Assembly (NCBI GenBank): GCA_003427395.1
Contig: BFEA01000004.1
Coordinates: 4,263,147-4,304,177 of the forward strand
Origin: Chara braunii
Lineage: Eukaryota; Streptophyta; Charophyceae; Charales; Characeae
DNA: 41,031 nucleotides
Reading direction: 5' to 3'
Shown here one piece after another: positions 10,320 through 20,775 of this stretch; position 1 is the stretch's first letter; the number at the start of each line of letters is the position of its first letter. Both the position numbers and the translations under genes were made by a program. The notes under the pieces were generated by a model. It ran no database searches and was not told the DNA's origin. It worked only from the letters and a program-made list of their open reading frames with translations.

Positions 10320-11993
10320 ATGGAATCGGCATTGAGGATCGCGGAGGGCAATTTGAGTGAAAATGCTTCTACCCAACTATATCTGGAAATCTTTGAAAAG
10401 GCCCGTGAGGAATTGGCTCTGTGGAGACGGTGGGATCGGAAGGGTCTACAAATTAGGTCCAAAATGAATGAATACGAGCTCAGCGAGTCAATGTCAAAAC
10501 ATTTTTTCGCGCGCATTAAGGCTAATTCGCGGGTGAGTACTATAGAGAGATTAAAGACTCTCTCGCCCCTTGAGGAGACGATGTCTACCAGTGAAGACTT
10601 GTTAGGAATAGCAAAAGGCTTCTACCAAAGCCTATACCAAACTAAAACGCGGTCGCCTATCTCGGCGACTACAAGAGAAGCGAGACAAAGAATGCTACAG
10701 TACTTGGAACAGACGATTACAACCGAACAAGCGGAAGCCCTGGACAAACCAATTACGCTAGAAGAGCTGCACCAAGCGCTCCAAAGTATGAAAAATGACA
10801 AATCACCAGGCATCGACGGCCTGACCAAGGAGTTTTGGGCAAAATTTTGACCTTTCTTGGGGGGGGGTCAGTGAACTTCTACGAAGACAACTGGGGTAAA
10901 GGGGGCTAGGTAATCTCATCAGCAGGAGCGTGGTTACTTTGTTATACAAAAAAGGGGACAAAGAGACATCAGAAACTATAGACCGATCTCCTTGCTGACG
11001 CTCCCATATAAGATTTTGGCCAAAGCACCGGCAGCGAATCACAAGCATAACGGACAAATGCTTTCATATTGATCAAACAGGCTTCATTCCCGACATATAT
11101 ATATTGGACAATGTGCTAACTTTAAACCAGGCAGTCTGCGAAACCAGAGAAAAAAGAATTAACACAGCAATACTCTTTTTTTATTTTGAAAAAGCACACG
11201 ACCAAGTCAATTGGTCCTTCATGGATGCCAGCATGGAACGGATGGAAGTGGGACCGAATTTCAGAAAGTGGGTCTGAATTTTATACAACGATGCCATAGG
11301 ATGTGTGCAGGTTAATGGGTTCCTGTCCGAAAGCTACCCAATATCCAGATCAGTTAGACAAGGGGACCCTCGGGCACCATCAATCTTCCTATTTGTGATG
11401 GAAACCATCGCATCATTTCTAAGGAAAGACCCCTCTATTCACAAACTCCCGGAAGTGAATGCCAGACAGTGCACCACATGAGTTTCCCAACAGCTATCGT
11501 GTGTGCAGACGACCTGACAGTCCTGATTCGGGCTTCTGACTCCTCGTTCAAATCATTGGCCAAAGCAATGGAAGCTTTTAGACTAGCGTCTGAGATGAGG
11601 ATAAACTGGAAAAAGACGATTGGGTGGTGGCTTTCAGACGAGGATCTTCCGGTCCTTCAGGGTCCAGAGTCGAATATAACATGGGATACACCAGAAACAC
11701 CCACCCGCTACGTGGGTATCTTGATGACTAAAGAGGGTCTAGCTCCTCAGATGGCACAGAACATCCGAACCAAACAAATAAATAAGCTAGAGAGATGGGG
11801 GAATCTCTTCACCTCACTAATTGGCAGGGCCCTGGTGCTTAATACCTCGGTATTCTCGATGATGTGGTACATTACCTCGATATGGACAATACCAGATAGC
11901 TCACTAAAGGAGTTGAAATGCGTAGCTAGGAACTACTTATGGTCAGGGAACCCCAATAAAAGGAATAGCATACCCAAGATTGCACCCCAATAA
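10320..11993 (+). pseudogene. LINE ORF2 part 2: reverse transcriptase, broken
   Basis: 10320-10850 encodes the RT N-terminal extension and fingers, ending with 'NDKSPGIDGLTKEFW', a LINE RT signature. A stop and a frameshift at a G8 run (10859-10866) follow. The palm resumes with 'NYRPISLL' and 'DQTGFIPD' at about 10975-11097, then 'FFYFEKAHDQVNW' near 11180. The first catalytic Asp (normally hydrophobic-D-F-E-K-A-x-D) is Tyr here. 'VRQGDPRAPSIF' is preserved, and the catalytic box reads CADD (about 11505) instead of Y/FADD. Another stop (TGA, about 11276) lies between. At 11951-12052 a 34-bp unit is repeated three times and shifts the frame. Known role: copying LINE RNA at the nicked target. 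This copy is catalytically dead. Confidence 0.82.
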
Positions 11994-12052
11994 AAGGAAT
12001 AGCATACCCAAGATTGCACCCCAATAAAAGGAATAGCATACCCAAGATTGCA
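11951..12052 (+). repeat. Three tandem 34-bp units inside ORF2
   Basis: The unit starting 'ccccaataaaaggaatagca' occurs at 11951-11984, 11985-12018 and 12019-12052 with no visible differences. Two extra copies add 68 bp, which is not a multiple of three, so the expansion by itself breaks ORF2. Identity suggests recent slippage or an assembly effect. Confidence 0.95.
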
Positions 12053-13750
12053 TGGCAGTACATCACGAGGAAGCCGCTCTATGAGGGCTTGGGTATCATC
12101 GACCCTAAAGCTGAGACAAAAGCCCTCCAAGTCAAATGGGTAATCAAACTGCTGTTGAAACCAGACAGCCCATGGAATAAACTGGCAGTCGATAGCATCA
12201 GGACTCTCGCACCTGTAACCTCCCCCGAAAACATGGCTGGGCTGTTTTGGATAATGACTAGGGAATGGAAGCTCAAAACAGGCAGGAGAAGGCAGGGAGG
12301 TGAACCAGTCCAAGACGTGGGCAGATTCACCACCCCATACTGGTCGGCCCTGATCCAGATATGGAGAAAAATAATGCCAAAAGAGTGAATAGGCCAAGGT
12401 CCGTAGATGAGGTCCTAAGACAACCACTTTTTGGTAACAGCTGGGTGACTGACGAAGGAAATAATCCCCTTGTCCTAGAACAGAGATGGCTCTCTTGGGT
12501 CAAAAACGGGGTATGGACAGTCGGTCACCTATGGAAGGCAGAAAGAAAGGAATGGATAAATGAACAAGAATTGAACGCGCTACTGAAGGGCTGTCATAAA
12601 AGAGGACCCAACTTTCGCTACATTATTGATAGAATCCCATCAAACTGGAAAGATGTCTTAAAGGAGGCCATACCGTGGACGTCTGGGGAGTGGGGACTTA
12701 ACGTGCAAGAATGCCCCCCCTCAAGAGCCTTTCAATTCTCTCATATGCACCCGGGATCGACCACACAAGCGATCTTTTCCCGATTTCTTCGTCGCTTCAA
12801 GGCAGGCCACTGATATTTAACAAGGATGTGGAGACGGTAGTTATGGAGTTCTATTTACTTGGAAAAATAAGAGTGCTAGGTCGATGGCCAAAACAGATCT
12901 TTAGACCAGATACGGCAGTGAGGAACCTGGAATTTGACCCAGCCGAATGGGGTTGGATACCAGACAAAGACAGGAATATCAACTCTAGGGTCCCGATATA
13001 CAACTACACAATTAAGGTCGGATATAAACTTTTGGTCAAAACAAAAGACCCAGCTCCGGTAATCGGAAACAGATGGCAGAAATTATTAGGACAGGAAGCT
13101 GACAACCTCTCCCAGATCCCCTGGAAAAGATACAAAACTATAAAACTGATCAAAATCAGAAGCCTTCAGTGGCTTATCACATATGCCGCACTGCCGGTCA
13201 ATAAGTGGTTACATACAAGAGGTCATAAGAACGATCCAAGCAGCTCAAACCTATGCGCGGTCTGCACCGGAGGGAGTCAGGAAGACATAGTACATTGCCT
13301 ACTCTATTGCAGTGAAGCCACGGAATACTGGGCACGGGCATCAGCTCTATGGGACTCGCTCTTTAGAACGCCCTTCCCCGAACATCCCATCCAACTTCTT
13401 CTCTGGACTAACCCCCTGACCATCTCAAAAAGACAGAACGGTGGTGGTTTGGATTGATCAGGAAAGTGACACTGTGGGTCATTTGGAAGGAAACATGTGG
13501 CAGAACCATTGAAGGTCTTTCCAACCCGCGAGAAAAGGTATGGAGGGAAACAAAAACCTTGTTGCAGGCAGAAATCCGGAGCAGATGGTTGAGACAGAGG
13601 CGGTCGATGCCGGAGGACGAGCACCTACAAGATAAGGCCAGGAAGAGGTTCAGCAGGCTATGGCTGTTGGAAGGCAAGGTGGCGGAACTTCGGGATGATA
13701 GGCTACTCTGGAAGGATTGGCATAACTCAGAATCCAGCGGGTGGAATTAG
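12053..13750 (+). pseudogene. LINE ORF2 part 3: C-terminal region with zf-RVT zinc-binding domain
   Basis: The RT C-terminal region continues in several frames. The 12711-13457 frame ends with the plant LINE zinc-binding domain (zf-RVT): 'SLQWLITYAALPVNKWLHTRGH', then CAVCTGGSQEDIVHCLLYC (13254-13310), spaced C-x2-C-x9-H-x4-C, and 'ATEYWARASALWDSLF'. A final frame (13454-13750) holds a Trp/Arg-rich tail, 'LWVIWKETCGRTIEG', typical of the end of these polyproteins. The zf-RVT domain is thought to bind nucleic acid. Two frameshifts (about 12390 and 13450) break it here. Recognition of the domain is firm, while the exact ends of the pieces are approximate. Confidence 0.72.
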
Positions 13751-13793
13751 GTGGCAACAGTGTTGGAAAGACATCTGAGCTAAGCGAAACCTC

Positions 13794-14129
13794 GTGCACC
13801 CGAAGAAGGAAAAAACAGGTAAGAACAGGATAAGGGTCAACAACTTGAGGCCAGAAAGAGAAAAGTTGCAGAAGCTGCTGCTGGACCGAAATAAGATTAT
13901 TCAACGCGAACTACAGGACCCAAACAATGAGAAGGCCAAAAGTCCCGGCAGCCCAGTGGGACTTGGGAGTGGTAGATCGACTCTCTCTTGGAGTGGAAGG
14001 AGTGCATCCAAATCGCCAGTGTCGACGGCGGTTGCCAAAATCCTGGGCAGTGACGATCTCGTCGAAAAGGAGGCAAAAAGGCTGGAGTGGCTGAGAAAGA
14101 GGCAGCAAAGGGAGCTTGACCGCCACTAG
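13794..14129 (+). CDS. Small basic/coiled-coil ORF downstream of LINE ORF2
   Basis: An open frame of about 110 codons lies between the end of ORF2 (13750) and the LINE 3' UTR. Its first codon is not a clear ATG. The product is rich in Arg, Lys, Glu and Leu, with 'REKLQKLLLDRNKI' and 'EKEAKRLEWLRKRQQREL' as likely coiled-coil helices around a Ser/Gly-rich middle. It could be the end of ORF2 after a frameshift, or a separate third ORF. I recognise no family. Unlike ORF1 and ORF2 it has no internal stop. Confidence 0.4.
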   Translation: MHPKKEKTGKNRIRVNNLRPEREKLQKLLLDRNKIIQRELQDPNNEKAKSPGSPVGLGSGRSTLSWSGRSASKSPVSTAVAKILGSDDLVEKEAKRLEWLRKRQQRELDRH

Positions 14130-14459
14130 GCATCTCAGAGGATCAGAAGATAGTGGATATAGGCTAGCATTTAGGTTTATCAGACAGCACTCAGTGGAAA
14201 GAGCTAGAAGCTAGGCGCCTCAGAGGATCAAAAGATAGTGGATATAGGCTAACTTAGGCAGGGGTGAGGGGTGGTATATCCTTCCCTTAGGGAAGTAATC
14301 AATGCCATCCACTCGGGCCTCTCAACCATAATGGGGAGGAGCGTGAGCGTGTTTTCATTGTATTTATACTTGACTTGCCGGGGGAATAGGAACCGGACTG
14401 TTGCTCCCCAGAATGGCAGGGGCCAGAACCAAGAGGTTCTGTTTAAAAAAAAAAAAAAG
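14130..14459 (+). other. LINE 3' UTR and poly(A) tail
   Basis: The 3' UTR has a partial internal duplication: 'ctcagaggatca.aagatagtggatataggcta' at about 14133-14165 and 14219-14250. The element ends with an A14 tract at 14445-14458, followed one base later by the 3' target-site duplication. Confidence 0.8.
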
Positions 14460-14476
14460 AGAAAGGTAGACAAATT
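14460..14476 (+). repeat. Target-site duplication of the LINE, 3' copy
   Basis: Exact copy of the 17-mer at 2904-2920. Removing the LINE and one copy joins 2920 to 14477 and restores the empty site. Confidence 0.85.
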
Positions 14477-15004
14477 CTGGGATCCTCTGTTTCTTCTCCC
14501 CACCTGGAGTTGTCTGTCCTCAGCAGTGTTAAGATCCTGTTCCACTAAGTATGCAGGACTCAACTTTGTGATAATGCAATATTTGCAAGAAAAGAAGAAG
14601 GGGAAACAACTAACAAAGAAAGAGCATGGAGAAAATGCAAATGATTGAACCAATGTCATCTCCGCCTCCTCCCGTATCTCCGCCTCCCCCTGCCATTATC
14701 ATCGCCCTCCGCCTCCTCCCGTATCTCCGCCTCCCCCTGCCATTATCATCGCCCTCACAGCACCTTGTCCCCCTCTTTTGAACAATTAAGTTACACGATG
14801 AATGTATGAACAAGAATCAATGGCCAAGTGATCCCCCTTACTGCGAGCACTTAAAGAGGCCTCGCTCTCACTTCTCTTCCGAAGTTTGGTTGCCTACCTA
14901 TGGTGGCTCATCCATGTCCAGCATGAATGCTGAAAGGAATAAAGAAACTAGTATTGTGCTTCTCCCATCTTATTCAGTCCGAGCCACGCTCCCTGGTGAA
15001 GCCC
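14477..15004. other. Non-coding stretch with a 48/49-bp tandem duplication
   Basis: The unit 'ctccgcctcctcccgtatct...tcatcgccct' occurs twice in tandem (about 14660-14755). The rest is non-coding with no recognised element. Confidence 0.7.
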
Positions 15005-15281
15005 ATGTCCAACCGGTACCCCAACAGTGGCCTTCCAGGTGCAGCGCTGACCAAGGAAGTGGAGGTGAAGGTTCACCGTAGCTAAAACTTAGTAGCCTAG
15101 CTTGAGGTTTTTCTCCCTCTACCTCCATAGTGTAGTCCTACTCCTTTCTACTACTCCATAGCCATGGAAGTCTTTTTCCTCAGCTTCAAGTCCTCCTTGA
15201 ACCCAGATCTTAGCCAAAATCTCCCTCAGGGAGGAGCAGCAGCCTCACTGGCGGGTGAGTGCACGGACTACTCGTTACAGT
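15005..15281 (+). repeat. Dispersed repeat R, copy 2, interrupted by the solo LTR
   Basis: Similar to 193-290 (see that entry), with further weak similarity up to 'gagcagcagcctcactg' against 'gagcagtagcctaactg' near 479-498. The solo LTR at 15286 is inserted at its downstream end. Confidence 0.5.
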
Positions 15282-15285
15282 ATAC

Positions 15286-16786
15286 TGTAAGGACCCGCCA
15301 AAAACACAGACTGAGAACACTGCTGATTTCTGGGGTTTGCCACTGGAATGAATGCCTTGCTGAGATTCCCGCATTCTGCTGTGGTTTCCATGTCTGTGTG
15401 TGTGTGCGTGCCTGCTGGTTTGCATGCCTGTCTGAGTGCTTGTTGGCTGAGTGTGTGAATGTGACCCGCAAGGGTACTTGTTGGTTGAAAGGCCCCGCAG
15501 GGCCGGTACTTACCTGTGGCCATGACTTTGAGGGTTGCAGCGGGGAAAACACTCAAGTAGCGGGGGTAGGCCCACGACACTTAAAGCAGCGGGGAAAAAC
15601 ACTTAAGTAGCAGGTAGGCCGGTACCACTCAAGTAGTGGTAGAAGTGTCGGGTACTGGAGGCCGAGCAGAAGACAAAAAGTTAGCATTTTTAGAGGCCCA
15701 GTAGCGGTAGGTTAGAGGTAGGCAGGCACCAGTCCGAGTAGCCCGGGTCTAGGGCCTGTCCGGACGATAGCAGAGCCTGCAATGATGTTTCCCTCCGAAA
15801 GGGAGGAGGTACCGGTTGCTGGGAGGCCGCTCGGCTTAGGAAGTCACCGCCCAAGAGGCCAGTAGGCCGCTATATCTTCCGGAGGAGCAAGTAGCTCCTC
15901 CTCATTTGTGGTATGCAAGGATTGGCGACATGCTGCTGAGCCAAGCACTGGACTGGTACAGCGCTGCCTGGAGGTGAAGGGCAGCTGTGCGATCAGCCTG
16001 GCTATGGCGAGCAGCCCAGCCTGAGGAGGAGGAAGAAGGGGGGGAAGGAGGAGAGTGGCGAGGTACCTACCTGGCTATGGTGGACACCATCTTCATCACC
16101 TTGTTGGGCGCTGCATCTGGAAGGCCCCAGTTGAAGTAGTGCCGCACCAAGGAAGCTCGAGGCAGAGTCAGGCATGGCGGCTTAGTCAGCAGCGGCATAG
16201 CTGCTTTGGGTTGTCCTTTGGACAGGAGTGCAGTGCCATAGCTGCTTTGTGTTGTCCTTTGCACAGAGAGGGGCAGAGCCCTCAGCTGTCCGCCATACCC
16301 TAGGCTTGTGAGAAGTGGAAGAAGGGGGGAAGCCATAGCTATGGTGGACCTGTTGTGGTTGTTGTTGTGTCAGCAGTAAGAGGGAACGTTGGATATTGAT
16401 TCTGGTTCATCCACTCATTGTTATTATTATTATTGGGAAGAAGAATAAGATTGGAGAAGTTAAGGAGGAGGAGGAAGGTGGAGAGAGAAGGGGGATTTGT
16501 CATTGGTCTTGCTGGTGTACATCTTCTTCTTCTTCTTCTTCTTCTTCTTCTTCTTCTTCTTCTTCTTCNAGGTGGAGAGAGAAGGGGGATTTGTCATTGG
16601 TCTTGCTGGTGTACATCTTCTTCTTCTTCTTCTTCTTCTTCTTCTTCTTCTTCTTCTTCTTCTTCTTCTTCTTCTTTCTCTCTTCTCTGGTCTCTATCTC
16701 TTTGCAAGTGCATTCATTTCTTCGCAATTCGGTGGCACTGTCTTTCATTGTGAGTTTGCACTTTGGGAATGACCAGGATCGTAACA
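15286..16786 (+). mobile_element. Solo LTR (subfamily A-I) of a Ty3/gypsy element
   Basis: The 1501-bp unit starts TGTAAGGACCCGCC and ends ACCAGGATCGTAACA, with TG...CA termini. It is flanked by a 4-bp duplication, atac, at 15282-15285 and 16787-16790. The same sequence family forms the LTRs at 18380, 19392, 29002 and 37586, and one of these (19392-20730) is followed by a tRNA primer site, which identifies the family as LTRs. No internal region is attached, so it arose by LTR-LTR recombination. The terminal TTC tract is interrupted by an N (see 16569). Confidence 0.82.
16479..16682. other. Assembly gap: single N between duplicated contig ends
   Basis: About 50 bp ('aggtggagagagaaggggga...gctggtgtacatc') plus a TTC run appear on both sides of the only N (16569). 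The homologous LTR end at 37586-38189 has this segment once, as does the 19392-20730 LTR in diverged form. The duplication is best read as two unmerged contig ends joined with a placeholder at a TTC microsatellite. Confidence 0.85.
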
Positions 16787-16790
16787 ATAC

Positions 16791-18375
16791 TCATGACTAC
16801 CAGGGCACTTTCAGCCTCTACTAGTGCCCTAGGTCCTACTCGAAGCTCCTGCCCTTTTTCGGGAACATCATTGCGGCATGTGATGCATTTCCAGTGCCTG
16901 AACCTAACCTGAAACCTACCTACATTCTGGCCCTGTACCATATGACCTGTTTGGGAGCTACTGGACGTTTCTAAGGCTGCCTGACCTTTTAGGCTTTTCT
17001 GGCCCTACCAATTTCTACTTTTGTCCTTGTGTTATTTGACTGACTGGGACTTCATTCAACATAGCATTCACATGTTCCCATACACATGCATGACAACAAA
17101 CCGGACTGAAGATGTACTGCGCAAGCACAAAACTCGTACAGACTCGAATAGAATCTCAATTCACAGTCCCTCTTCACTCTCCATTTCAATCAGCATCAGC
17201 AAGAACCCAAGAATCTCAACCTTGTTGTGAACAACCTCATATAAGCTCCGACAGAGATTCAACAAGCCTTACTCGGAGTCTTCTCCTTCTTCCAACCTCC
17301 TCCCGCTAATCCCTGGTTGTGGTGCTCATGCAGAAATTCAGCGCCCGGCCTCCCACATTTGCAGACCAGCAGGGCCACCCCCAGACCCTCTATCTGCACC
17401 ACCGCCTCTCAGCATCAACTCAAAATCAACAGCGCGAGCCCAGAATCCACTCTGGATGGGCAGTGCAAGCTCCAGGAAGAAAAAGAAGTATCCTCCAGCT
17501 TGAAGATGAAGAAACAGCTGCCAGGATGATGATGATGTGGCAGCGCCTAACTTCAACAGCACAGATATGGTGTCACCAGGCACAGCGCCTAAAGCACCTG
17601 CTTCAGCGCTGTCCTCTGAGCCCAGCAGTCTTCTCCAGCGATGGCGCTCCTCTGGCAACCTGGCAGCGTCAACAACAATCGCCAAGCAGTGTTATCAGCA
17701 GCTGCGGACCAACAGGTCAAAGACCCCTACCTTTACAACTGGGCTCTATTTATATGCTTTAACGGCCTGACTTTCCAGTAATGGTGGTACCAGTCCTAGG
17801 CGGTCATGAAGAGTCAACAGTCCCTTGCAGTATCGAAACATCACCAGTTCCTTACAGTACCGAAGAATCAAGTTAGGCCTGGACAGGTTTTTAGGCGCAG
17901 CAGTACCAGATTTCAGAAATTTGCAGAGACGTCCCTGTCGGACTAGACATGTTTCAGTTACCGGTTAGGGCCCAAAACATATAAAATTTACAGGAATGTC
18001 CCGGTTATGCTGAGAAAATGCAATTCCATTGCATTTGTATGTCTTCGACTTTCTGCTAAGTCCGTCCCACATCCAATTTCAATCATGTCCCTGTCGCCCT
18101 CTCTCCCTACTTTTCCACCCCTCCTGGGACACTGAAAACACAGCACAACAAAGTAAACATCACATAGAGTCTTGGTCAGACGGGCAATGCAGCAAAACAC
18201 ATTCAAACTCGGAAATATTGATCAAGGCAGACCTACAGACAGCAATACTCAGGAAACTACAGGAACCTCAGACTGTAACTGTACAGGTCATTGCAGCAGC
18301 AAGTACTCATGGTGGCATGATGGTGCTGTCTTGAGAAGCTTGGCTCCATCAAGCCATTCCTGCTCTTCTTCTTTG
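16791..18375. other. Non-coding stretch, no recognised feature
   Basis: About 1.6 kb between the solo LTR and the nested complex. Open frames here are short and carry no recognisable domain. No poly(A), LTR end or tRNA-like structure was seen. The last bases before the LTR, 'cttctttgcagg', look like a splice acceptor, but no exon can be supported. Confidence 0.5.
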
Positions 18376-18379
18376 CAGG
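18376..18379 (+). repeat. 4-bp target-site duplication cagg, left copy
   Basis: cagg directly precedes the TG of the LTR at 18380 and directly follows the CA of the LTR end at 38189 (38190-38193). The solo LTR of the same subfamily also has a 4-bp duplication, which supports 4 bp as the family's duplication size. The match itself is short. Confidence 0.5.
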
Positions 18380-18502
18380 TGTAATGATCCGCCAAAACAC
18401 GGACTGATAACACTGCTGATTTCTGGGAATTGCCACTGGAATGTATGCCTTGCTGAGATTCCCGCATTCTGCTGTGATTTCTAAGTGTGTGTGTGTGTGT
18501 GC

Positions 18503-18558
<56 letters not shown>

Positions 18559-18835
18559 CTGCTGGTCTGCATGCCTGTCTGAGTGCTTGTTTGAGTGCTT
18601 GTCGGCCTGAGTTTGTGTGTGACCCGCAAGTACTTGCTGGTTGAAAGGCTCCGCGGGGCCGGTACTTACCTGTGGCCGTGACTTTGAGGGTTGCAGTGGG
18701 GAAAACACTCAAGTAGCGGGGGTAGGCCCGCGGCACTTAGAGCAGCAGGAAAAACACTCAAGTAGCAGGTTGGCCGGTACCACTCAAGTAGTGGTAGAAG
18801 TGTCGGGTACTGGAGGCCGAGCAGATGAAGACAAA
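18380..18835 (+). mobile_element. Partial 5' LTR (subfamily A-I) of an older nested element
   Basis: Starts TGTAATGATCCGCC and follows the solo LTR at 15286 for about 450 bp, including 'gccactggaatg.atgcc' and 'ggccggtacttacctgtggcc'. It then breaks at about 18835, in the middle of the LTR, and joins an integrase fragment. A (GT)n tract at 18486-18557 is expanded relative to the other copies. The LTR remainder, primer site and all of gag, PR, RT and RNase H of this element are missing. Confidence 0.75.
18486..18557. repeat. (GT)n microsatellite
   Basis: About 70 bp of GT repeats with a few GC interruptions, within the partial LTR. Confidence 0.95.
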
Positions 18836-19391
18836 CACTCAACCAGACCGTCATTCAACTACTTCGCACATTAATTGTTCCCGATCAGAACACGTGGGAC
18901 AAGGAGTTACACAAAGTAAAGGGGTTGTACAACAACTCCATTCACTCCGCAATTGGCAGCTGCACACCGATCGGTCACCTGGTCTGACGCCCCGCATGCC
19001 TGACTACAATGCCAAATATGCACGCTTGCTCACAGCTGCTATCGCAGCAATGAACAAGCGTCAGCATGCCATGATCAAACATGCTAACAAGTCGCACAAA
19101 GAAGGGAACTTCGAAGTAGGAAGTTATGTTTGGGTCAAAATGCCTGAATTTCTTACGAAGAGGGCGTATCACGAAAGCTTCTTCCACTGTACTATGGCCC
19201 TTGGCAAGTTCTAAAGGTGGTAGGTTATGATTTTGGTCCTTTGTATGTGATTGACGTGCCTCCTCATCTGCACTCGTACCCGGTCTTTCACGCGTACAAA
19301 TTGTTTCGGCACATCGATGGTGAGATTTTTCCCTTTCGAGATCCTATGACACGTCGTGTTATGAACGGTGGCCACGAAATAGACAGAATTG
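18836..19391 (+). pseudogene. Integrase C-terminal remnant of the older element
   Basis: Reads like the integrase C-terminal third of element A (about 28060-28740): 'KGLYNNSIHS', 'YVWVKMPEF', 'VIDVPPHLHSYPVFHAYKLF' and 'GGHEIDRI'. The first two lie in a different frame from the last two, so at least one frameshift is present, and there is a stop near 18980. The fragment covers the end of the catalytic core through the GPY/F-like module to the first strand of a chromodomain. It stops exactly where the LTR of element A begins (19392), as expected if A inserted into this older copy. Confidence 0.7.
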
Positions 19392-20730
19392 TGATGACCC
19401 GACCAAACACGAACTGGAACACACAACTGATTTCTGAGTTTTGGTCATGGACTGAATGCCTTGCTGAGTATCCTGCTTGTCATGGACTGAGTGTCGTGCT
19501 GAGTTTCCCACTTGCTACTAAGTTCTCTAAGTCTGTGTGTGGGTGCACGCTTGCTGGTCTGCATGTCTATGTGTGTGGACGCATGCTGGTCTGCATGTCT
19601 GTCTGAGTGCTTGTTGGGTTGAGTGTGTGTAACCCGCAAGGGCACTTGTTCGTTCGTTGGGCCCTCAGGGAGGGTACTTACCTGTGGCCGTGACATTAAG
19701 GACTGCAGCGGGGAAAACACTCAACTGGCGGGGGAAGAGGCCCGCAACACTTGAAGCGGCGGGGAAACACTCAAGTAGCAGGTAGGCCGGTACCACACCC
19801 TGAAGAGGTAGATGTGTCGGGTAGTCGAGGCCGAGTAGAAGAAGACAAAAGTTGGCATTTTTAGAGTCCCACTAGTTGTAGGCTAGGTCTAGGTGGGTAC
19901 CAGTCCAACCTGTCTGAGTCTAGGGCCTGTTCGGGCAATATTAGAGTTTGCAATGATGTTTCCCTCGGCAAGGGAGGAGGTACTGGTTGCTTGGAAGGCC
20001 GAGCGGCCTGGAAGTCACCGCCCAAGAGGCAAGCAGGCCGCTATATCTCGAGGCTGGGCGAAGAGTCCAGCCTCATTGTCGGTGTGCAAGTTTGGCGATG
20101 CACTGGTAAGAGCGCTGGCTGGAGCAGCGCTAGCAAGAGCAGCGCTGCTGGGGAAGGAGCAAGGACACAGAGGAGAAAGAAGACCAGGAGGAAAGAGGAG
20201 CGCCAGAGGTACTTACCTGGCTATGGTGGCAGCCATCTTCATCACCTTGGTGGGCGCTGTAGCAGGAAGGTCCCCGTGGGGGCAGAGGTACACTAAGAAG
20301 CTTCGAGGCAGAGTCAGGCATGGCTGCTTTGCGTTGTCCTTTGGACATCAGGGCAAGGCCCGAGTAGTCCGCTATAGCCTCGGCCTATGAGAGTGAAGAG
20401 TGAGGGAGGCGGCCATGTCTATGGTGGACCTCAAGTGATACCTGCAGTAGAAGAGGGATTCAAACATTGATTCTGGTTCAGCCATTCAACATTGTACTAT
20501 TATTTCTTGTGTGAATAAGAGAGTAGTAAAGGAGGAGGAGAGTGTTTGGGGAAGAAGAAGAGCATTATCATTTGTCTATGTTGGTGTACATCATCTTCTT
20601 CTTCTTCTTTCTTTCTTCTTCTTCTTTTTACCCTCTCTCTCTCCTCTCAAGTTCATTCATTTTTTTATCAATTCGACGATATTACACTATCTGATGAATG
20701 TGTACTTCGAAATTGGACAGGATCATAACA
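19392..20730 (+). repeat. 5' LTR of element A (subfamily A-II)
   Basis: 1339 bp, TGATGACCCGACC...GATCATAACA. It differs consistently from subfamily A-I, for example 'tggtggcagccatc' where A-I has 'tggtggacaccatc'. The matching copy is 29002-30130. A TTC tract lies near the 3' end (about 20592-20628). Confidence 0.85.
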
Positions 20731-20731
20731 T

Positions 20732-20743
20732 TGTTATCAGAGC
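20732..20743 (+). promoter_or_regulatory. Primer-binding site of element A (initiator-Met tRNA type)
   Basis: TGTTATCAGAGC lies directly after the 5' LTR. It differs by one base from TGGTATCAGAGC, the complement of the 3' end of plant initiator-Met tRNA used by most plant Ty3/gypsy and Ty1/copia elements. Confidence 0.85.
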
Positions 20744-20775
20744 GGATTCTACTTGCTGGTGAGAGTTGACTTACC

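Larger units (their letters stand above)
2921..14459 (+). mobile_element. Full-length but dead plant-type LINE (non-LTR retrotransposon), about 11.5 kb
   Basis: The element is bounded by a perfect 17-bp duplication and ends in an A14 tract. In order it holds a 5' leader (2921-6405) that includes a 2.9-kb tandem array, ORF1 with a zinc knuckle (6406-8676), ORF2 with APE-type endonuclease, reverse transcriptase and a zf-RVT zinc-binding tail (9170-13750), a small extra ORF (13794-14129), a 3' UTR and poly(A). The order ORF1, EN-RT-zf-RVT and poly(A) matches the plant L1-like clade. All main frames carry stops, frameshifts or small duplications, and the first RT aspartate is replaced, so autonomous activity is lost. 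At 11.5 kb it is longer than the usual 6-8 kb of plant L1-like elements, mostly because of the leader. Confidence 0.88.

Noticed and set aside
16497-16787. Poly-Phe/Ser/Leu and poly-Lys/Glu frames at TTC tracts (also 37858-38236)
   Set aside because: Translations of a TTC/GAA microsatellite inside LTRs.
18441-18708. Poly-Cys/Val and poly-Thr/His frames
   Set aside because: Translations of the (GT)n tract in the LTR.
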